A stretch of 64,000 nt of DNA. It comes from Hofstenia miamia. Lineage: Eukaryota; Xenacoelomorpha; Acoela. The notes below the pieces were generated by a model, which was not told the origin of the DNA, ran no database searches, and saw nothing but the letters and a program-made list of their open reading frames with translations. Of the stretch, positions 36,003 to 48,152 are shown one piece after another; within the stretch, counting starts at the first letter, position 1, and every line of letters begins with the position of its first letter. The translations under genes were made by a program, and so were the position numbers. The DNA lies in the NCBI GenBank assembly GCA_004352715.1, contig SCFE01000027.1, forward strand, positions 1,644,767-1,708,766. The letters run 5' to 3'.

Positions 36003-37441
36003 TAAGGCCGCGCGCAAACACAAAACTTTTGTTGCGAAATCAATTAAGATAAATTATTTCAAAATTATCCTATCAAATTCCTTGCTATATTTGGCTTAGC
36101 AACGAAAGTTGTATCGGTTAGACTATGTGATTCGTTACCCGTAATCGGCCACATTTTGGTAAAATCTCATATGATTATTACACATTGATGTGTCCGCAAC
36201 AAGAAATTCCAAATTTTTAATAGGTTAGAACAGTTTTGTTCGAAAATGTGAGCAAATAACCGTTGTATTTTTAAAGTAATGTGAGCTAAATTATTGTTCA
36301 ATATATTTATGAGAATTTTCTTATGCTTGCATTGAAAAGCAAATTCCAATGATAGTTCATCACAACTTTCTCATAATTATTATTCTTATGTCATTTTTCA
36401 AACCTTTCAATCAGGGTATTGACCAAGAACGTGATTCTCAATAATGTACTTGAGTAGTGATAGTTATGGCCTATATTAAAAAGCATGTGAATAATGCTAT
36501 TAATTTTAATGATGAAAACAATTTCTTGGAAATTCAACAAAGCCCAATTGCCTTTAAAGAGATTTTTACAATAGAAACCCAATACAGAAAACAAATGGTT
36601 ATTTATACTATTGCAATTAAGTTTTAATATAACATAATCTGGAGTATTATTTGCCAAAAATTGTATCTTAGACAACTAATTTATTGGTGGCTTTTAGAAT
36701 ATTACTACAATTTGAGTGTAATATGTATAAATAAAAACTAATTGCTTCTCCCCAGACTTATTTAATTAAATCAAAGCATCAATTCACTCCATTTCCCATA
36801 ATATATGTTAGAGTCGGAGGCGGGGCTTACATATCATTTTGGTTTTTCTGTAGTTAACATCCTAATTGATTTCGATTTCTTTAGAAATACGTTTGCCTAG
36901 CTTTATGTAAGTGAATTTTCACTTTAATTCAATTACCATAGGAGAAGAAGTTATTGCTTAAATGCTTGTAGCCGGACCGGATTTTATCACTCTTCCACTG
37001 GATTTGACAAAAATCATAAACTTGGTCAAACACTTGGAACTGATGTTAAAAGACTATATAAAAATGTTAAATTTTAGATTTAGTTCAGAAACACCGAAGA
37101 ATTTCCTTAGTGTGTTTGAAATAAATGCAATGACAGTCTACCTAAATACATATGAAGATCTAAACCGACAACATTTCACAAGTAGAATTCAAACTTAGGT
37201 AGGAGTGCATACGAATTAATGCTTTCAAAAGTAATTTACTTGTCATCCATTTACCATACAAATAAATAGCAGGGACAACTCAAAATTGCTTGTGTAGACA
37301 TACAAGTCCATATTTCTTGCCATGTTTTGTAGTTAAAGTGGATTGAATCAATCACCTAGAAAAAAATTTAAGAGTATAAAATAAAAAATCCAATTTTAAA
37401 ATATTTATTCAGAAATTTAAAATTTTCAACAGAATATTAAT
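36003..37441. other. AT-rich spacer, no gene seen
   Basis: The 94-codon minus-strand and 78-codon plus-strand ORFs here show no recognisable family motif. Confidence 0.45.
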
Positions 37442-37490
37442 TTGTACAATCATGAACTCCTAGATTATTATCTAGGAGTTCATGGTACAA
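37442..37490. repeat. Near-perfect palindrome / hairpin
   Basis: CATGAACTCCTAGAT (37451-37465) and its exact complement ATCTAGGAGTTCATG (37470-37484) surround a TATT loop. Outer TTGTAC and GTACAA pair too if AAT is bulged. Either a structured site or a fold-back cloning or assembly artefact. Confidence 0.8.
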
Positions 37491-37590
37491 TTCAAACCAA
37501 AAATTTGCAAACGGTTGTTGCTTCCTGAAAAGCAGTCTACTATGATATCCAATGCTTATTCATAAACTAGAATAATTTCTTCAAATCTCT

Positions 37591-37707
37591 GAAAGCGTCA
37601 ATTGACAACTATAAGTGCATATAAAATTCAATTACATTTGCGTTTGTTTGAAAGCGTCAATTGACAACTATAAGTGCATATAAAATTCAATTACATTTGC
37701 GTTTGTT
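37591..37707. repeat. 59-bp tandem duplication
   Basis: GAAAGCGTCAATTGACAACT and the following bases to GCGTTTGTT occur twice in a row (37591-37649 and 37650-37707) without differences. It resembles the unmerged-overlap duplications in the ABCA gene. Confidence 0.85.
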
Positions 37708-39619
37708 ACACAAAAACAAAAATGTATTGTGTTCTAACAAATGACAATAGAACGTTTTTTCAAAAAAATAAATGTCATTATCTTACTGCTAAAATCCTGT
37801 TCACTAAAAAATCTAAAGGAAATAATTTCCGCCTCATTTACCAGACTAATTTATAAGTTCATGAACCATGCAAAATTGTTTTCCACGAGTAAAACATATT
37901 TTGAAAGAATTTCACATAAAATGAGTAAATGTCTGTTACACAGAATGAATGCAATGGTTGTGGTAATTAGACACCACTTCCTTCCAAGGCCATCATTGGC
38001 GATGACAGAATCCTTGTCAGCAATTGCTTTGTAACAAACTATCAACTAAGAATATTTGCATAATATTAAAAAATTAATTAATGGATTCATTTCCTATGCT
38101 ATCTCCCCATTGAAATAAATCGTATATTGCTACTTAAATAAACAGAAATATTAATTTAATTTTGAGGTTTAGCTAGTATGTACATAATAACAGGCGTCTC
38201 AAATATTAGGATGTAATAATAACTTCATTCCATTTACACTAGAAGCATATACATTTCTACTGCTTTAAACTTGCATATTTCAGTCTAATTGTTATATTTT
38301 GAGCTTCCAATAATAAGTGATAAGGATAAGGTTGGGTGACAGGTTCTGGTAAAAATTATGTGAGGTTTTCTTATTATGTACAAATTTGGCCAAATACTAT
38401 TAGATTGGTACACAACGGCAATGTAAATATACGCTGAAAGTGCGTGGTGTTATGCGCTTGCATAATTTCCAGTCTATCTCGTTGCTTTCACATATTCTTC
38501 AAATTACCAAAAATGTTTGACAAACTACATTTTCTCAATTTTACATAAGCACCACATTTTTACATGTAGTGCATATATATATATATATATATTAGCCCTC
38601 AATAAGTCAGTGAATGAAGAATTTCCATAAGAAGATCTGTGACAAAGCTTACAAAGCAAGAATTTTTTCCTTGAAAGCTATACCAGAATTTGTCATTAAA
38701 AACACAATGAATCTTTTAAAAATTCTCAATATTTGAACATCATGTCTTTCAGTCGATCCAAGCCTCTGGAATGAGAGTAAAGATGACAAAACTAAAAAAA
38801 TATTGCCCATGATTTTGCTTTAATGTAGGAATACAATAACATCATAACGCATGATGAAGAGCAGAAACAATTTATTGGTACTTTATTACATTAAAACAGT
38901 GACCCAAAAATGCATTAAGATATTAACACTTTCAAGTCTGTTGGTGCATATTTATGCCGCCCTGAGTGTCACGTTTAATGCCAATTAGTACAAAAAGTGG
39001 CCCACCTTTAACAATTAATTCTGTGTACTCTCACCAGTTCAAATTTTGAACCACCCACGTAAATGCTTTGGTATAGTGAAATATAATATAACTGGCAACA
39101 ATTAGAAGCCTGCTGAATCATGTCAGTCACACAGCACCTGTTTTAGTGAATAGATCTAAGTCCTTGCCAACAACCACATCAGTGTAAAATATCCTAAACT
39201 GACAATAGCTGCACTAGAAATGTTATTGTTTTTAATGAAGTGATCAACTATGTAAATGAGAAATTTTTACATAAATTATACCAACTAAATTCACGTTCCT
39301 GCAATAGGCGCTTGGTGGTACAAAATTTATTCCACCTCAATTAAACGTTCAATATAAATGGAATTTCACTATATGATTTTGTATGAGTTATTCTTGGCAT
39401 AATTGATAGTTTGTACAACAAAATTATTGTTTTCAACAATAAATAAATGTTTGGGCATGATGACCATTGAATAGGAATTTTTGAATAGGAAGAACGCTTT
39501 TGCAATTCCATATCTTGAAAAAAAGTGCATAGTAATAAAATTTACTCACTACAAATCAATTAATTAGTCCTTCATGACACAAAGTGTACACAAATTTAAC
39601 TCCAGATGCAATCTTTTTC
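37708..39619. other. AT-rich spacer, no confirmed gene
   Basis: A TA tract lies at 38575-38592. TTAACACTTTCAAGTCTGTT near 38924 looks like a piggyBac-type terminus but no partner was found. A weak globin exon-2 candidate near 37848 was considered and rejected. Confidence 0.4.
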
Positions 39620-40757
39620 AAATTTTGGGAAAGTTTAATCATTGTCTATTGGGACACCAAGGTAGTTTACACGTCTGTTTTGAATAATTTCATTATCGCA
39701 AGCATTAATTTTAATATTTTCATTAAATTTTCCTTGTTCTTTCGACAAACGAATGTTAAATAGTGTTTTGTCGGAGCTAATTTTTAGTTTATTAAGACTG
39801 AAATATTTTAAGAGATCTTCAATATCTCCTGTCTGCTTGCCACAAAGGGATTTTTCCTGTACGTAATATGTAATTATCATCTGCGTATTGGCAAATAGTT
39901 TTGTTTTTCAAAAAAAAATTGAGCTATCACTTGCTTATAATGCAAATGGAATGGGCCTAATACGGTTCTTTGAGGCACAACTAAATTTGAAATATTCTGA
40001 AAAAATATCAATTTTTACTCGTTGTTTGCAATTGCTTAGAAAACTCATAATAAAATTTATTGCATTAAAACCAAAACCTTGTCGCCGTAATTTTTCTATT
40101 AAAATATCGACACTCCTTGAGTTTTTGCTTTACTTAAGATAAATAAGGTAATCGCTGTGAGCAATTTTGATTTAAACTTAGTTTAATCTTTTCTGTGATT
40201 GATAATATCGGCATCAGATGTGCTGAATTTTGGTCAAATCCAATTTGATTACTTGATAAAATTTGATTGTACATTTGAGCAGCTAAAAGTTTTTCGAACA
40301 TTTTTTAGAAAGAGTGTGTTATGCTAGTTGCTCAGTAGTTCTTGGGATCTAGTTGATCTCATTTTTTAAATAACGATGAAAATCATTATTTATAATAATT
40401 TCATTAAATGCTACAAGCAGGTATTCACCAAAAATGTAAAATTATCCAATATGATAGGTTAGTGGATCCACAAGATTTATAACTTAATTACAATATTTCT
40501 AAGCTAATAATAGGAAATTAAGTTGAAATGAGACTGTTACTTTCCTATATGGGTTGTTGGGATGAAAAGTTTCTATTTTCTTCGAAACTAAAATCGAATT
40601 TACCCATATTTTCCAAATTTTTTTTAAAAATATTTTTGATATCCATCTTATTCACGTACATCCTATTATCATATTTAATTGTCTTAGTACCAATATTTAG
40701 TTCCTTAGTTTTCCCAGTGCTTTTATTAAGAAAATTCCATTTTTGTTGAGATTTCAT
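39620..40757 (-). mobile_element. CR1/Jockey-like LINE fragment (degenerate)
   Basis: Minus strand. An upstream linker segment QKWNFLNKSTGKTKELN at 40757-40545 is followed by RT fingers KLLAAQMYNQILSSNQIGFD near 40300-40190, then heavy decay. A palm with the catalytic box CQYADDNYI lies near 39890-39860, and the segment ends with VNYLGVPIDND. Block order is correct for a LINE ORF2, but stops and frameshifts abound. Confidence 0.7.
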
Positions 40758-40807
40758 TAATCGCTTGAAGTAATGTTTTACCTTAGATTTGCCATTTGAT
40801 TTGCGGT

Positions 40808-40842
40808 TCTGTAATTATTATTATTATTATTGTTTTATAATG

Positions 40843-40880
<38 letters not shown>
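40808..40880. repeat. (TTA/TAA)n tract
   Basis: Opposed ATT and AAT runs between a minus-strand and a plus-strand LINE fragment. Confidence 0.85.
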
Positions 40881-40883
<3 letters not shown>

Positions 40884-40919
40884 GTCTAATTATATTTATC
40901 ATTACTTTGGGTTTTATTA

Positions 40920-41942
40920 TTACTAATGGCACAAAATCGAAATATATTACAACTAACTGTAGGGTACCTCAGGGCACAGTTATGGCCCCATCCTATTCTC
41001 ACTCTAAGTAAATGATATAACGAAACAGATAAAAAACAGTAATATTTATCAATATGCGGACGATACCTGGCTCATAAGTACTAATGTAAGTACCTTTAAT
41101 GCTACAAAAATTCTTCAAAATAACATCGAACTTTTAACAAAGTATTTCTCAAATAATCAATTGAAAGTAAATATTGAAAAAAACACAATTTATAGTTTTC
41201 TCGTCTAAAACATTTAAAAATCTCACAAAAAACATTAAACTAAATATAAATCAAGTACCAATAAAGCAAAGTAAATCAATAAATTATTTAGGTGTTGAGA
41301 TTGACAATGATTTAAATTTCGAACAATTTTTAATGACTAAAATTAAAAAAAATGACTTCTGGATTTAGGCATCTTTACCATCTGCGAAACGTCTCAAATA
41401 TATATCACAAACAATTAATAAATTCTTTTTGTTTATTTCATTTTCAATAATGCTCATTTCTCTTTACAAACATAAATTCAAAATATCGCATACTTCTGTC
41501 TAAAACTTTCAATTGGTCTCTTAAAACATCTTCCTTTTCATTTTTTAAAACAATATGTTAAGTTAAATGAACGTTCTAAAAAATTTTTATGCTTAGATAA
41601 ACATTCAAATAGTTTTCACCACAGGGCAACTAAAATTTGGAATAACTTAGACCATGAAATTAAAATGGAAATTAACTACAAAAAATTTAGAAAAAAAGTG
41701 CGAACATTCCTCTTTCATAGACAATACATACTTAATGACAATAACACACTACACTCCTTCGAAAATTTTGTATGATCCTACATAATGTACACACACACAA
41801 ATCCCTAACAAACACACACCACACAATTATATTATATTTGTATATGTTACTATTAATTGTAAATAGTTTTTAGTTTATAGTCTTGTACCAAAATTTTTTT
41901 GCAATAAATTGCTTTTGATTCTTATTATTATTATAATCTCCC
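40920..41942 (+). mobile_element. CR1/Jockey-like LINE, 3' half
   Basis: Plus strand: VPQGTVMAP (palm), a frameshift, QYADDTWLISTNVS (catalytic YADD), QLKVNIEKTQFIVFS, INYLGVEIDNDLNFEQ, another shift, then the C-terminal NERSKKFLCLDKHSNSFHH block and RKKVRTFLFHRQYI. It finishes at a GCAATAAATTGC stretch and a (TTA)n tail near 41942. It is the same family as the 3' end at 2.0-2.37 kb and is inactive because of shifts. Confidence 0.8.
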
Positions 41943-42194
41943 ATTTTTTATTAAACATTTTTTTCCTATTTTTGGAGAACAATTGTTAATTGCATTTAAT
42001 CAATGTATTATTGATCGTGAATTTCCACTTACTAAATATCAGATATAACTCCTATATATATATTAGTATTGGAGCAATCTAAACGTAACAGATTATAAAC
42101 ACATTTGTATTACACATCCTTTTAGAAAGCTCTTTGAAAAACTGTTGTATGTTCAAATAAACGCATTCCTAAAATCTGAAAACATCCTATCACA

Positions 42195-42469
42195 AAATAT
42201 ATTTTATTCATTATTTGTTATAATACATAATATGATATACGGTATATGCAACATTTTATTCTGTGAATTTCATTATTTTTCATTGATTTATCTTAATTGC
42301 TAAAGTTTTTACAAAATGTTGCTAAATAATCCATAATCCAAAGATTTTCCAAAAATCAAAAAATTTAGGTAACTCAAAATTCCTGATTTAAGCTAAACTG
42401 AATTCATCAACACTCAAACATATTCCTTCAATTAATAGAAGTTTGATAAAGCATCAGTTACCGTTTCTA

Positions 42470-42490
<21 letters not shown>
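42195..42490. repeat. 296-bp exact repeat, copy 1
   Basis: Identical to 45025-45320, 2830 bp downstream in the same orientation. It ends in an ATT tract that continues here to about 42540. It may be an assembly duplication anchored on the microsatellite. Confidence 0.85.
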
Positions 42491-42514
<24 letters not shown>

Positions 42515-42589
42515 TATTATATATTATTATTATTATTTATTAAAAAAAATTCTTTAATCAATTAAACTCTACTCGAGAAAAATGGTGAT

Positions 42590-42842
42590 ACATCCATAAA
42601 TTTATTGGAAAATCTAAAGGTCTTTCACCCGAAATAAATGAATTAAACATCAATAATACTACCGTTACAGACAAAACTCAAATACTAAATCACGCAATTC
42701 AATCTATTACTCAAAAAATGAAGTCTAATATATTTCATAATAACTGCAATTGTGTAGCATTATTAGATTTAAGCAAGGCATTCAATTCCATAAATTTTGA
42801 TATTTTGCAAAATAAGCTCATAAATTATAATTTTGAGTAAGT
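42590..42842 (+). mobile_element. CR1/Jockey-like LINE fragment, RT start
   Basis: Plus strand: FIGKSKGLSPEINELNINNT, then after an apparent internal deletion QSITQKMKSN and CVALLDLSKAFNSINFDILQ (RT motif with LSKAF and NxxIL), ending at a stop. It starts beside an ATT tract. It is upstream in protein order but downstream in position of the fragment at 40.9-41.9 kb, so it is a separate insertion. Confidence 0.7.
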
Positions 42843-42924
42843 TAGTTGAAATATCTGACAATAATGCTTGATAATCAATAAATTTTCAATTATCGAATTT
42901 AATTAAATATTAACCTTAAACAGC

Positions 42925-44124
42925 CACATTTACAAAGAATTTTCTCCAATCCTATTTCCATTTTTGAAAATCTTGGGCATGTGTAGGTCTATTGGGGAAC
43001 ATACTTTAATGCAATTTCTATTAAAGCTTACTGCTATGGCAGGGATTGTTTTCTTAGAAATTTTCGAATTTTTGAAAAAGATTTAAATTTCTCCATACCT
43101 AGTGGTAATGTATTTAGAAAGTTTTGAGCGTATTCAGGCAAAAAGCAACTTTGACTGTTTCTTGATACGTGCAAAGATATTCCACACCCATTGAGGCGTG
43201 ACGTGCGCAAAGTAAGAGGTCTCAGAGCAAACAAACTCTAGTTATTCCATGTTATTATATCAAAAATTAAACTAGCTTTAGATAAATGAAAAAACTATAT
43301 ACAAGATACATTCTCTACATTTTACAATATAATTATTCACACAAAGTCTAAATTCTACTCTTTTGATAAGTGTTTTTTCTGTTGCAGCAACTTTTGCTTG
43401 TGGGTTTTCCCAATTGCCTTTTCGCTTTCCGGTGTTGCTAGCGGTAATAGAAGAAGTAAAATCCATAGATTCGTTAGTCATTGCTGTTGACGACAAAACT
43501 CTGTTCGCAAAAATCTAAGAGCAAGACATAGTGTAAAAAATATAGAATCAAAATTAACTTGACTTTAGTTTAAATCAGTTTAATGCTTTGCAAAATAATG
43601 ATTATACAAAAACTTTCAAGATAAAAAAGTAATATATTTTGGTATTTTTTACCATATTCCGAAGCCCGAATCAAAACAATATTTAAAAAATCGAAGGTAT
43701 GATTTAAATACCAAACATTAAGTATGGCGAAAGCACATGTTCAAAGATATAGTCCATTTATTGAAAAACAAGAAAAATTATAGAATATCGCTTTATGAAC
43801 AGCAAAGTTTATAATGAATATTAAACTAAGAAGAAAGCGTACCGTCCAACGTGTATTCACTCGCTTATCGGTGAGAGTCAATGCGATCCTCCTATTCTAA
43901 TTTATAAATGCTAATTTGTCGCCCTTCACGCATTAGTCATTCCCCACCAGCCCATTAGAGTCGTTATCTATTTGCGGTCAACATTAATTAATACCATAAA
44001 ACCGAGTTTCTTACAACGACTTGCTATGATTGCTGATTCATTTAATTAGAAACGTTTCTGGTTGCTTTTTGTCCGATTGTTTCTGATAGAATTTGAAATT
44101 TTGCCGATGATACATTATATATAT
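42925..44124 (-). repeat. Unclassified dispersed repeat, copy A, with exon-like ORF
   Basis: About 1.2 kb that closely matches 49751-51440, apart from a 409-bp insertion there. The minus strand holds a conserved open segment near 43360-43515: FANRVLSSTAMTNESMDFTS, then ITASNTGKRKGNWENPQAKV and AATEKTL, preceded by CTTGCTCTTAG, which resembles a splice acceptor. I do not recognise the protein. It could be an exon of a duplicated gene or a transposon passenger. Confidence 0.7.
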
Positions 44125-44402
44125 ACACATTTGCTATTTTCGATAAATAATGAACATTCATTGGATAGAGTGCATGTGAATAAAATTATAATTAAGTTTA
44201 CTTTGATTGAGAAAGGAATATCTGTATGTCTAATACCACAAAATATGTAGAAGGAAAATTGACTATTAATTTTTAATCAAAATTAGAAAACTTGAATTGG
44301 AAAAAAAATTAACAAATGAGCAAATGCAAAAATGTAAATTCAAAATATGATACATGAATTAATAATTGACGCAATATAAGCACTTAGCAACAAAATTCTC
44401 TT

Positions 44403-44660
44403 TTAATATTTTGTAGGGTGTCCCTTTGAGCGAATAACAGGTTCTAGGCGAGAAGAGATTGAAGCAAAAAGTCTTTGAATAAAGCTGTTGGGAATTGCGC
44501 TCCACAGTTCGTTTTCAGTGTGAAGAGTATTTTGTCCAATTTGATATTTGACCTCTTTCCACATATTTTCGATAATATTAAGGTCTGGAGATTGGCCAGG
44601 CCAGTCAGCAAGGATAGCAATCCTATTATTGTGGAAGGAGTTTTTCATTTCTTTTGAGAT
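44403..44660 (-). mobile_element. Tc1-like transposase C-terminal fragment
   Basis: Minus strand 44648-44403 reads ILADWPGQSPDLNIIENMWK, which holds the third catalytic residue (Glu in IIEN) of Tc1 transposases, and ends with RLEPVIRSKGHPTKY at a natural stop. The N-terminal two thirds are absent. The remaining frame is intact, so this is a relatively young fragment. Confidence 0.82.
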
Positions 44661-45024
44661 ATGACATGCAACACTATATAGATATTTGGATTATTGTATA
44701 ATATGCGTGGGTTAAAAAAGAATTGTAAGAGCAGTAGTACTTTTCTGCATAAAAAATTTGTCCAGCTTTGTTCGCTGCATTATCAGTCAACAAACTTTGT
44801 TATGAAATGCTACGATTATCTCACGGATTTATAATATTATTATATGCGTGTTTATTTATATAGCATATCTTAAGGAATAATTAGATGAACTGAATCAATA
44901 CAAATTATAATTTCCTATATATCCTTAGCAAATCGAACGAAGAAATGCGCGACCGCCCCCACTCTTGACAACACCATTGCCCACAAGTAGTCCACTTAGG
45001 TGACTGCGCAAATTTGCATGCTTG

Positions 45025-45320
45025 AAATATATTTTATTCATTATTTGTTATAATACATAATATGATATACGGTATATGCAACATTTTATTCTGTGAATTT
45101 CATTATTTTTCATTGATTTATCTTAATTGCTAAAGTTTTTACAAAATGTTGCTAAATAATCCATAATCCAAAGATTTTCCAAAAATCAAAAAATTTAGGT
45201 AACTCAAAATTCCTGATTTAAGCTAAACTGAATTCATCAACACTCAAACATATTCCTTCAATTAATAGAAGTTTGATAAAGCATCAGTTACCGTTTCTAA
45301 TTATTATTATTATTATTATT
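45025..45320. repeat. 296-bp exact repeat, copy 2
   Basis: Second identical copy of 42195-42490. Here its terminal ATT tract is also the (TAA)n tail of the minus-strand R4/Dong-like LINE that follows. Confidence 0.85.
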
Positions 45321-45428
45321 GCATCTCACAGCTTCATGCTGGTATCCCTCTCAGCTCGGGGAACTCACCAGTTCCCAGGGAGTCTGAGAGCTTTCCTCAG
45401 GACTCTAGCTGTTCTTAACAATGCTGCC
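45321..45428 (-). mobile_element. R4/Dong-like LINE 3' end
   Basis: Minus strand: the frame AALLRTARVLRKALRLPGNW ends at a stop near 45365 and is followed by a short 3' UTR (GAGAGGGATACCAGCATGAA, GCTGTGAGATGCAA) that runs straight into (TAA)n. A C-terminus of this form plus a UTR into TAA repeats fits the same family as the copies at 1 and 8.4 kb. The rest is in the adjacent gap. Confidence 0.65.
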
Positions 45429-46428
45429 NNNNNNNNNNNNNNNNNNNNNNNNNNNNNNNNNNNNNNNNNNNNNNNNNNNNNNNNNNNNNNNNNNNNNNNN
45501 NNNNNNNNNNNNNNNNNNNNNNNNNNNNNNNNNNNNNNNNNNNNNNNNNNNNNNNNNNNNNNNNNNNNNNNNNNNNNNNNNNNNNNNNNNNNNNNNNNNN
45601 NNNNNNNNNNNNNNNNNNNNNNNNNNNNNNNNNNNNNNNNNNNNNNNNNNNNNNNNNNNNNNNNNNNNNNNNNNNNNNNNNNNNNNNNNNNNNNNNNNNN
45701 NNNNNNNNNNNNNNNNNNNNNNNNNNNNNNNNNNNNNNNNNNNNNNNNNNNNNNNNNNNNNNNNNNNNNNNNNNNNNNNNNNNNNNNNNNNNNNNNNNNN
45801 NNNNNNNNNNNNNNNNNNNNNNNNNNNNNNNNNNNNNNNNNNNNNNNNNNNNNNNNNNNNNNNNNNNNNNNNNNNNNNNNNNNNNNNNNNNNNNNNNNNN
45901 NNNNNNNNNNNNNNNNNNNNNNNNNNNNNNNNNNNNNNNNNNNNNNNNNNNNNNNNNNNNNNNNNNNNNNNNNNNNNNNNNNNNNNNNNNNNNNNNNNNN
46001 NNNNNNNNNNNNNNNNNNNNNNNNNNNNNNNNNNNNNNNNNNNNNNNNNNNNNNNNNNNNNNNNNNNNNNNNNNNNNNNNNNNNNNNNNNNNNNNNNNNN
46101 NNNNNNNNNNNNNNNNNNNNNNNNNNNNNNNNNNNNNNNNNNNNNNNNNNNNNNNNNNNNNNNNNNNNNNNNNNNNNNNNNNNNNNNNNNNNNNNNNNNN
46201 NNNNNNNNNNNNNNNNNNNNNNNNNNNNNNNNNNNNNNNNNNNNNNNNNNNNNNNNNNNNNNNNNNNNNNNNNNNNNNNNNNNNNNNNNNNNNNNNNNNN
46301 NNNNNNNNNNNNNNNNNNNNNNNNNNNNNNNNNNNNNNNNNNNNNNNNNNNNNNNNNNNNNNNNNNNNNNNNNNNNNNNNNNNNNNNNNNNNNNNNNNNN
46401 NNNNNNNNNNNNNNNNNNNNNNNNNNNN
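45429..46428. other. Assembly gap (1000 N)
   Basis: Exactly 1000 N. It interrupts the R4/Dong-like copy. Confidence 0.99.
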
Positions 46429-46570
46429 GTTTTGTTTTTTTTTTTTCCCAAAAAAAAATTAAGGGGGTTTTTTTTAAAAAATTAAAGATAATTTTTTGTA
46501 TCCCCAAAATTTCATTTTATTTAAAAATTGGGTAACCAATTGGGTGCAAATTTTTTTTAAAAAAGAAAAA
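46429..46570. other. Probable low-quality read end
   Basis: Stretched homopolymers (runs of T, C, A, G of 4-12) immediately after the gap look like poor base calls at a read end rather than genomic sequence. Confidence 0.6.
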
Positions 46571-46676
46571 ACAAAATCAGATAGAAATTGAAATTAGGGT
46601 AAATTAGATGTCCATTTCCCAAGTTTTCTCCGTAAATCAAACTAAAAATGAAGCATGTAATATAAGCAAAAAACCA

Positions 46677-46844
46677 GCAAGTATTTAATGGACACCCTGT
46701 ATAAATATTTTACCATACTCATAAAACCATTTTCCTATGAATTATTAGCTTTTAATTTTGGCAAGTATTTAATGGACACCCTGTATAAATTTATTATACT
46801 ATTCTAATAAAACCATTTTTTACAAGAATAGTTAAACATTAAAT
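46677..46844. repeat. 84-bp imperfect tandem repeat with transposon-like GGACACCCTGTA motif
   Basis: GCAAGTATTTAATGGACACC plus CTGTATAAAT occurs at 46677 and 46761, each followed by related AT-rich sequence and ATAAAACCATTTT. TACAGGGTGTCC is a common mariner/Tc1-type terminus, so this may be a duplicated transposon end. Confidence 0.6.
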
Positions 46845-48152
46845 TCTTGGAAAATTGTATCACATTGCGCAAATAACAAAATCCTCAAAGAAGTGCAATT
46901 AAGTTGTACAAAGAGGCATTACGTTGCAATTATAGAAAACACAAACATGAAAAGAATTTGTTTTCCTTCATTAAATTCATGGTTTGAAATGATTACTTTT
47001 AAATCACGTGACTAATGACATCAGAGAAGAGATGCCTAAATCATTACGTTCTTTAATTTAGCAGAATGGAAATTATATACACAGATTTAATAAAAATTTC
47101 CTTCAATAGATGTTTTCACAATGAAATTTAATACACTTACATACAATTTTCTAATAGCAAATATTTTACAGTTATTTTAAAACAGGGACTAAATGAAAAC
47201 TACTCTAAATGTGTTTTGAGAAAATTGCTATGAATTGCATGATACATGTTAAATATTGAATAGGTTCTTATCACAGGGTGTCGGTTATGGTATGACCATA
47301 TTTTGCAAGACGAAATTTGCCATATTATAAAGCTCGGCTAAACATTATGATCATAATGGCCACTATGTGAAACATGGTGAATGATCGTGAAATCTAGGTA
47401 GGATACATGGTACAATAGCAAATTTTTTATAGTGATTTATAATATTTAGTAAAATAAATACCAAATTGCAAGCTGAAACAATGAGGTATCAGGAGAAGCC
47501 TGAACGTCAATGGTGTTGTTCCCTCTGGCGCAGCTTAAATATGAAGCATTTCTATATCATTTACTTAAAAAATCCAATGAATCTAATCAACAAAATCCCC
47601 CTTTTTATTGAATTTCAATACATATTATATGAATATTATTGCATAATTTTTCATAAATATATAATAAAAATCCCAAGGCTAATCTATCTAAATCTATTTT
47701 CAGCTCGATCAAAGTAACCATACGGCAATGATATCATACATGTCCTAACTCACTATCATGCTCGGACTTTTTGGCACTACGTGGAGTGTACTGCTGGCTA
47801 AGTTCCTCAGCTGAAATTAATAGCCAGCCATTTTTATGAATATAAATTTGTACTTCGTAGTCAATCAAATTTGAAATTTTCTGTTGGTTTGAAGAATTGT
47901 TCATAAATATATTTAGAATAAATACATTCAATTTAAATATATTATGCGCAAAATTATTAGCAGATTGTTAAAAAGTATATTCAAAGACATTTTGGGGACA
48001 TCGTAATTATTGAATAATTATAAAATTATGATTTTCACTATTTAAATGGAAGGTCAATATTAACATGTCTGAGCATTCTCATTATCTGTATGTGGCATTG
48101 TGTATAATGCTGTTTTGTCTTCTCTTAGTAGATGATTGGTGTTTGGTTTGTA
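46845..48152. other. AT-rich spacer, no gene seen
   Basis: No coding or RNA feature recognised. Confidence 0.5.

Noticed and set aside
37848-38034. Possible second globin exon: in-phase acceptor (TTTACCAG) followed by LIYKFMNHAKLFSTSKTYFE and LLHRMNAMVVVI
   Set aside because: Phase and some spacing fit, but the invariant CD1 Phe and any proximal F8 His are missing and the frame stops soon after. Too weak to call.
38924-39060. TTAACACTTTCAAGTCTGTTG as a piggyBac-type end
   Set aside because: No inverted partner with TTAA found within reach.
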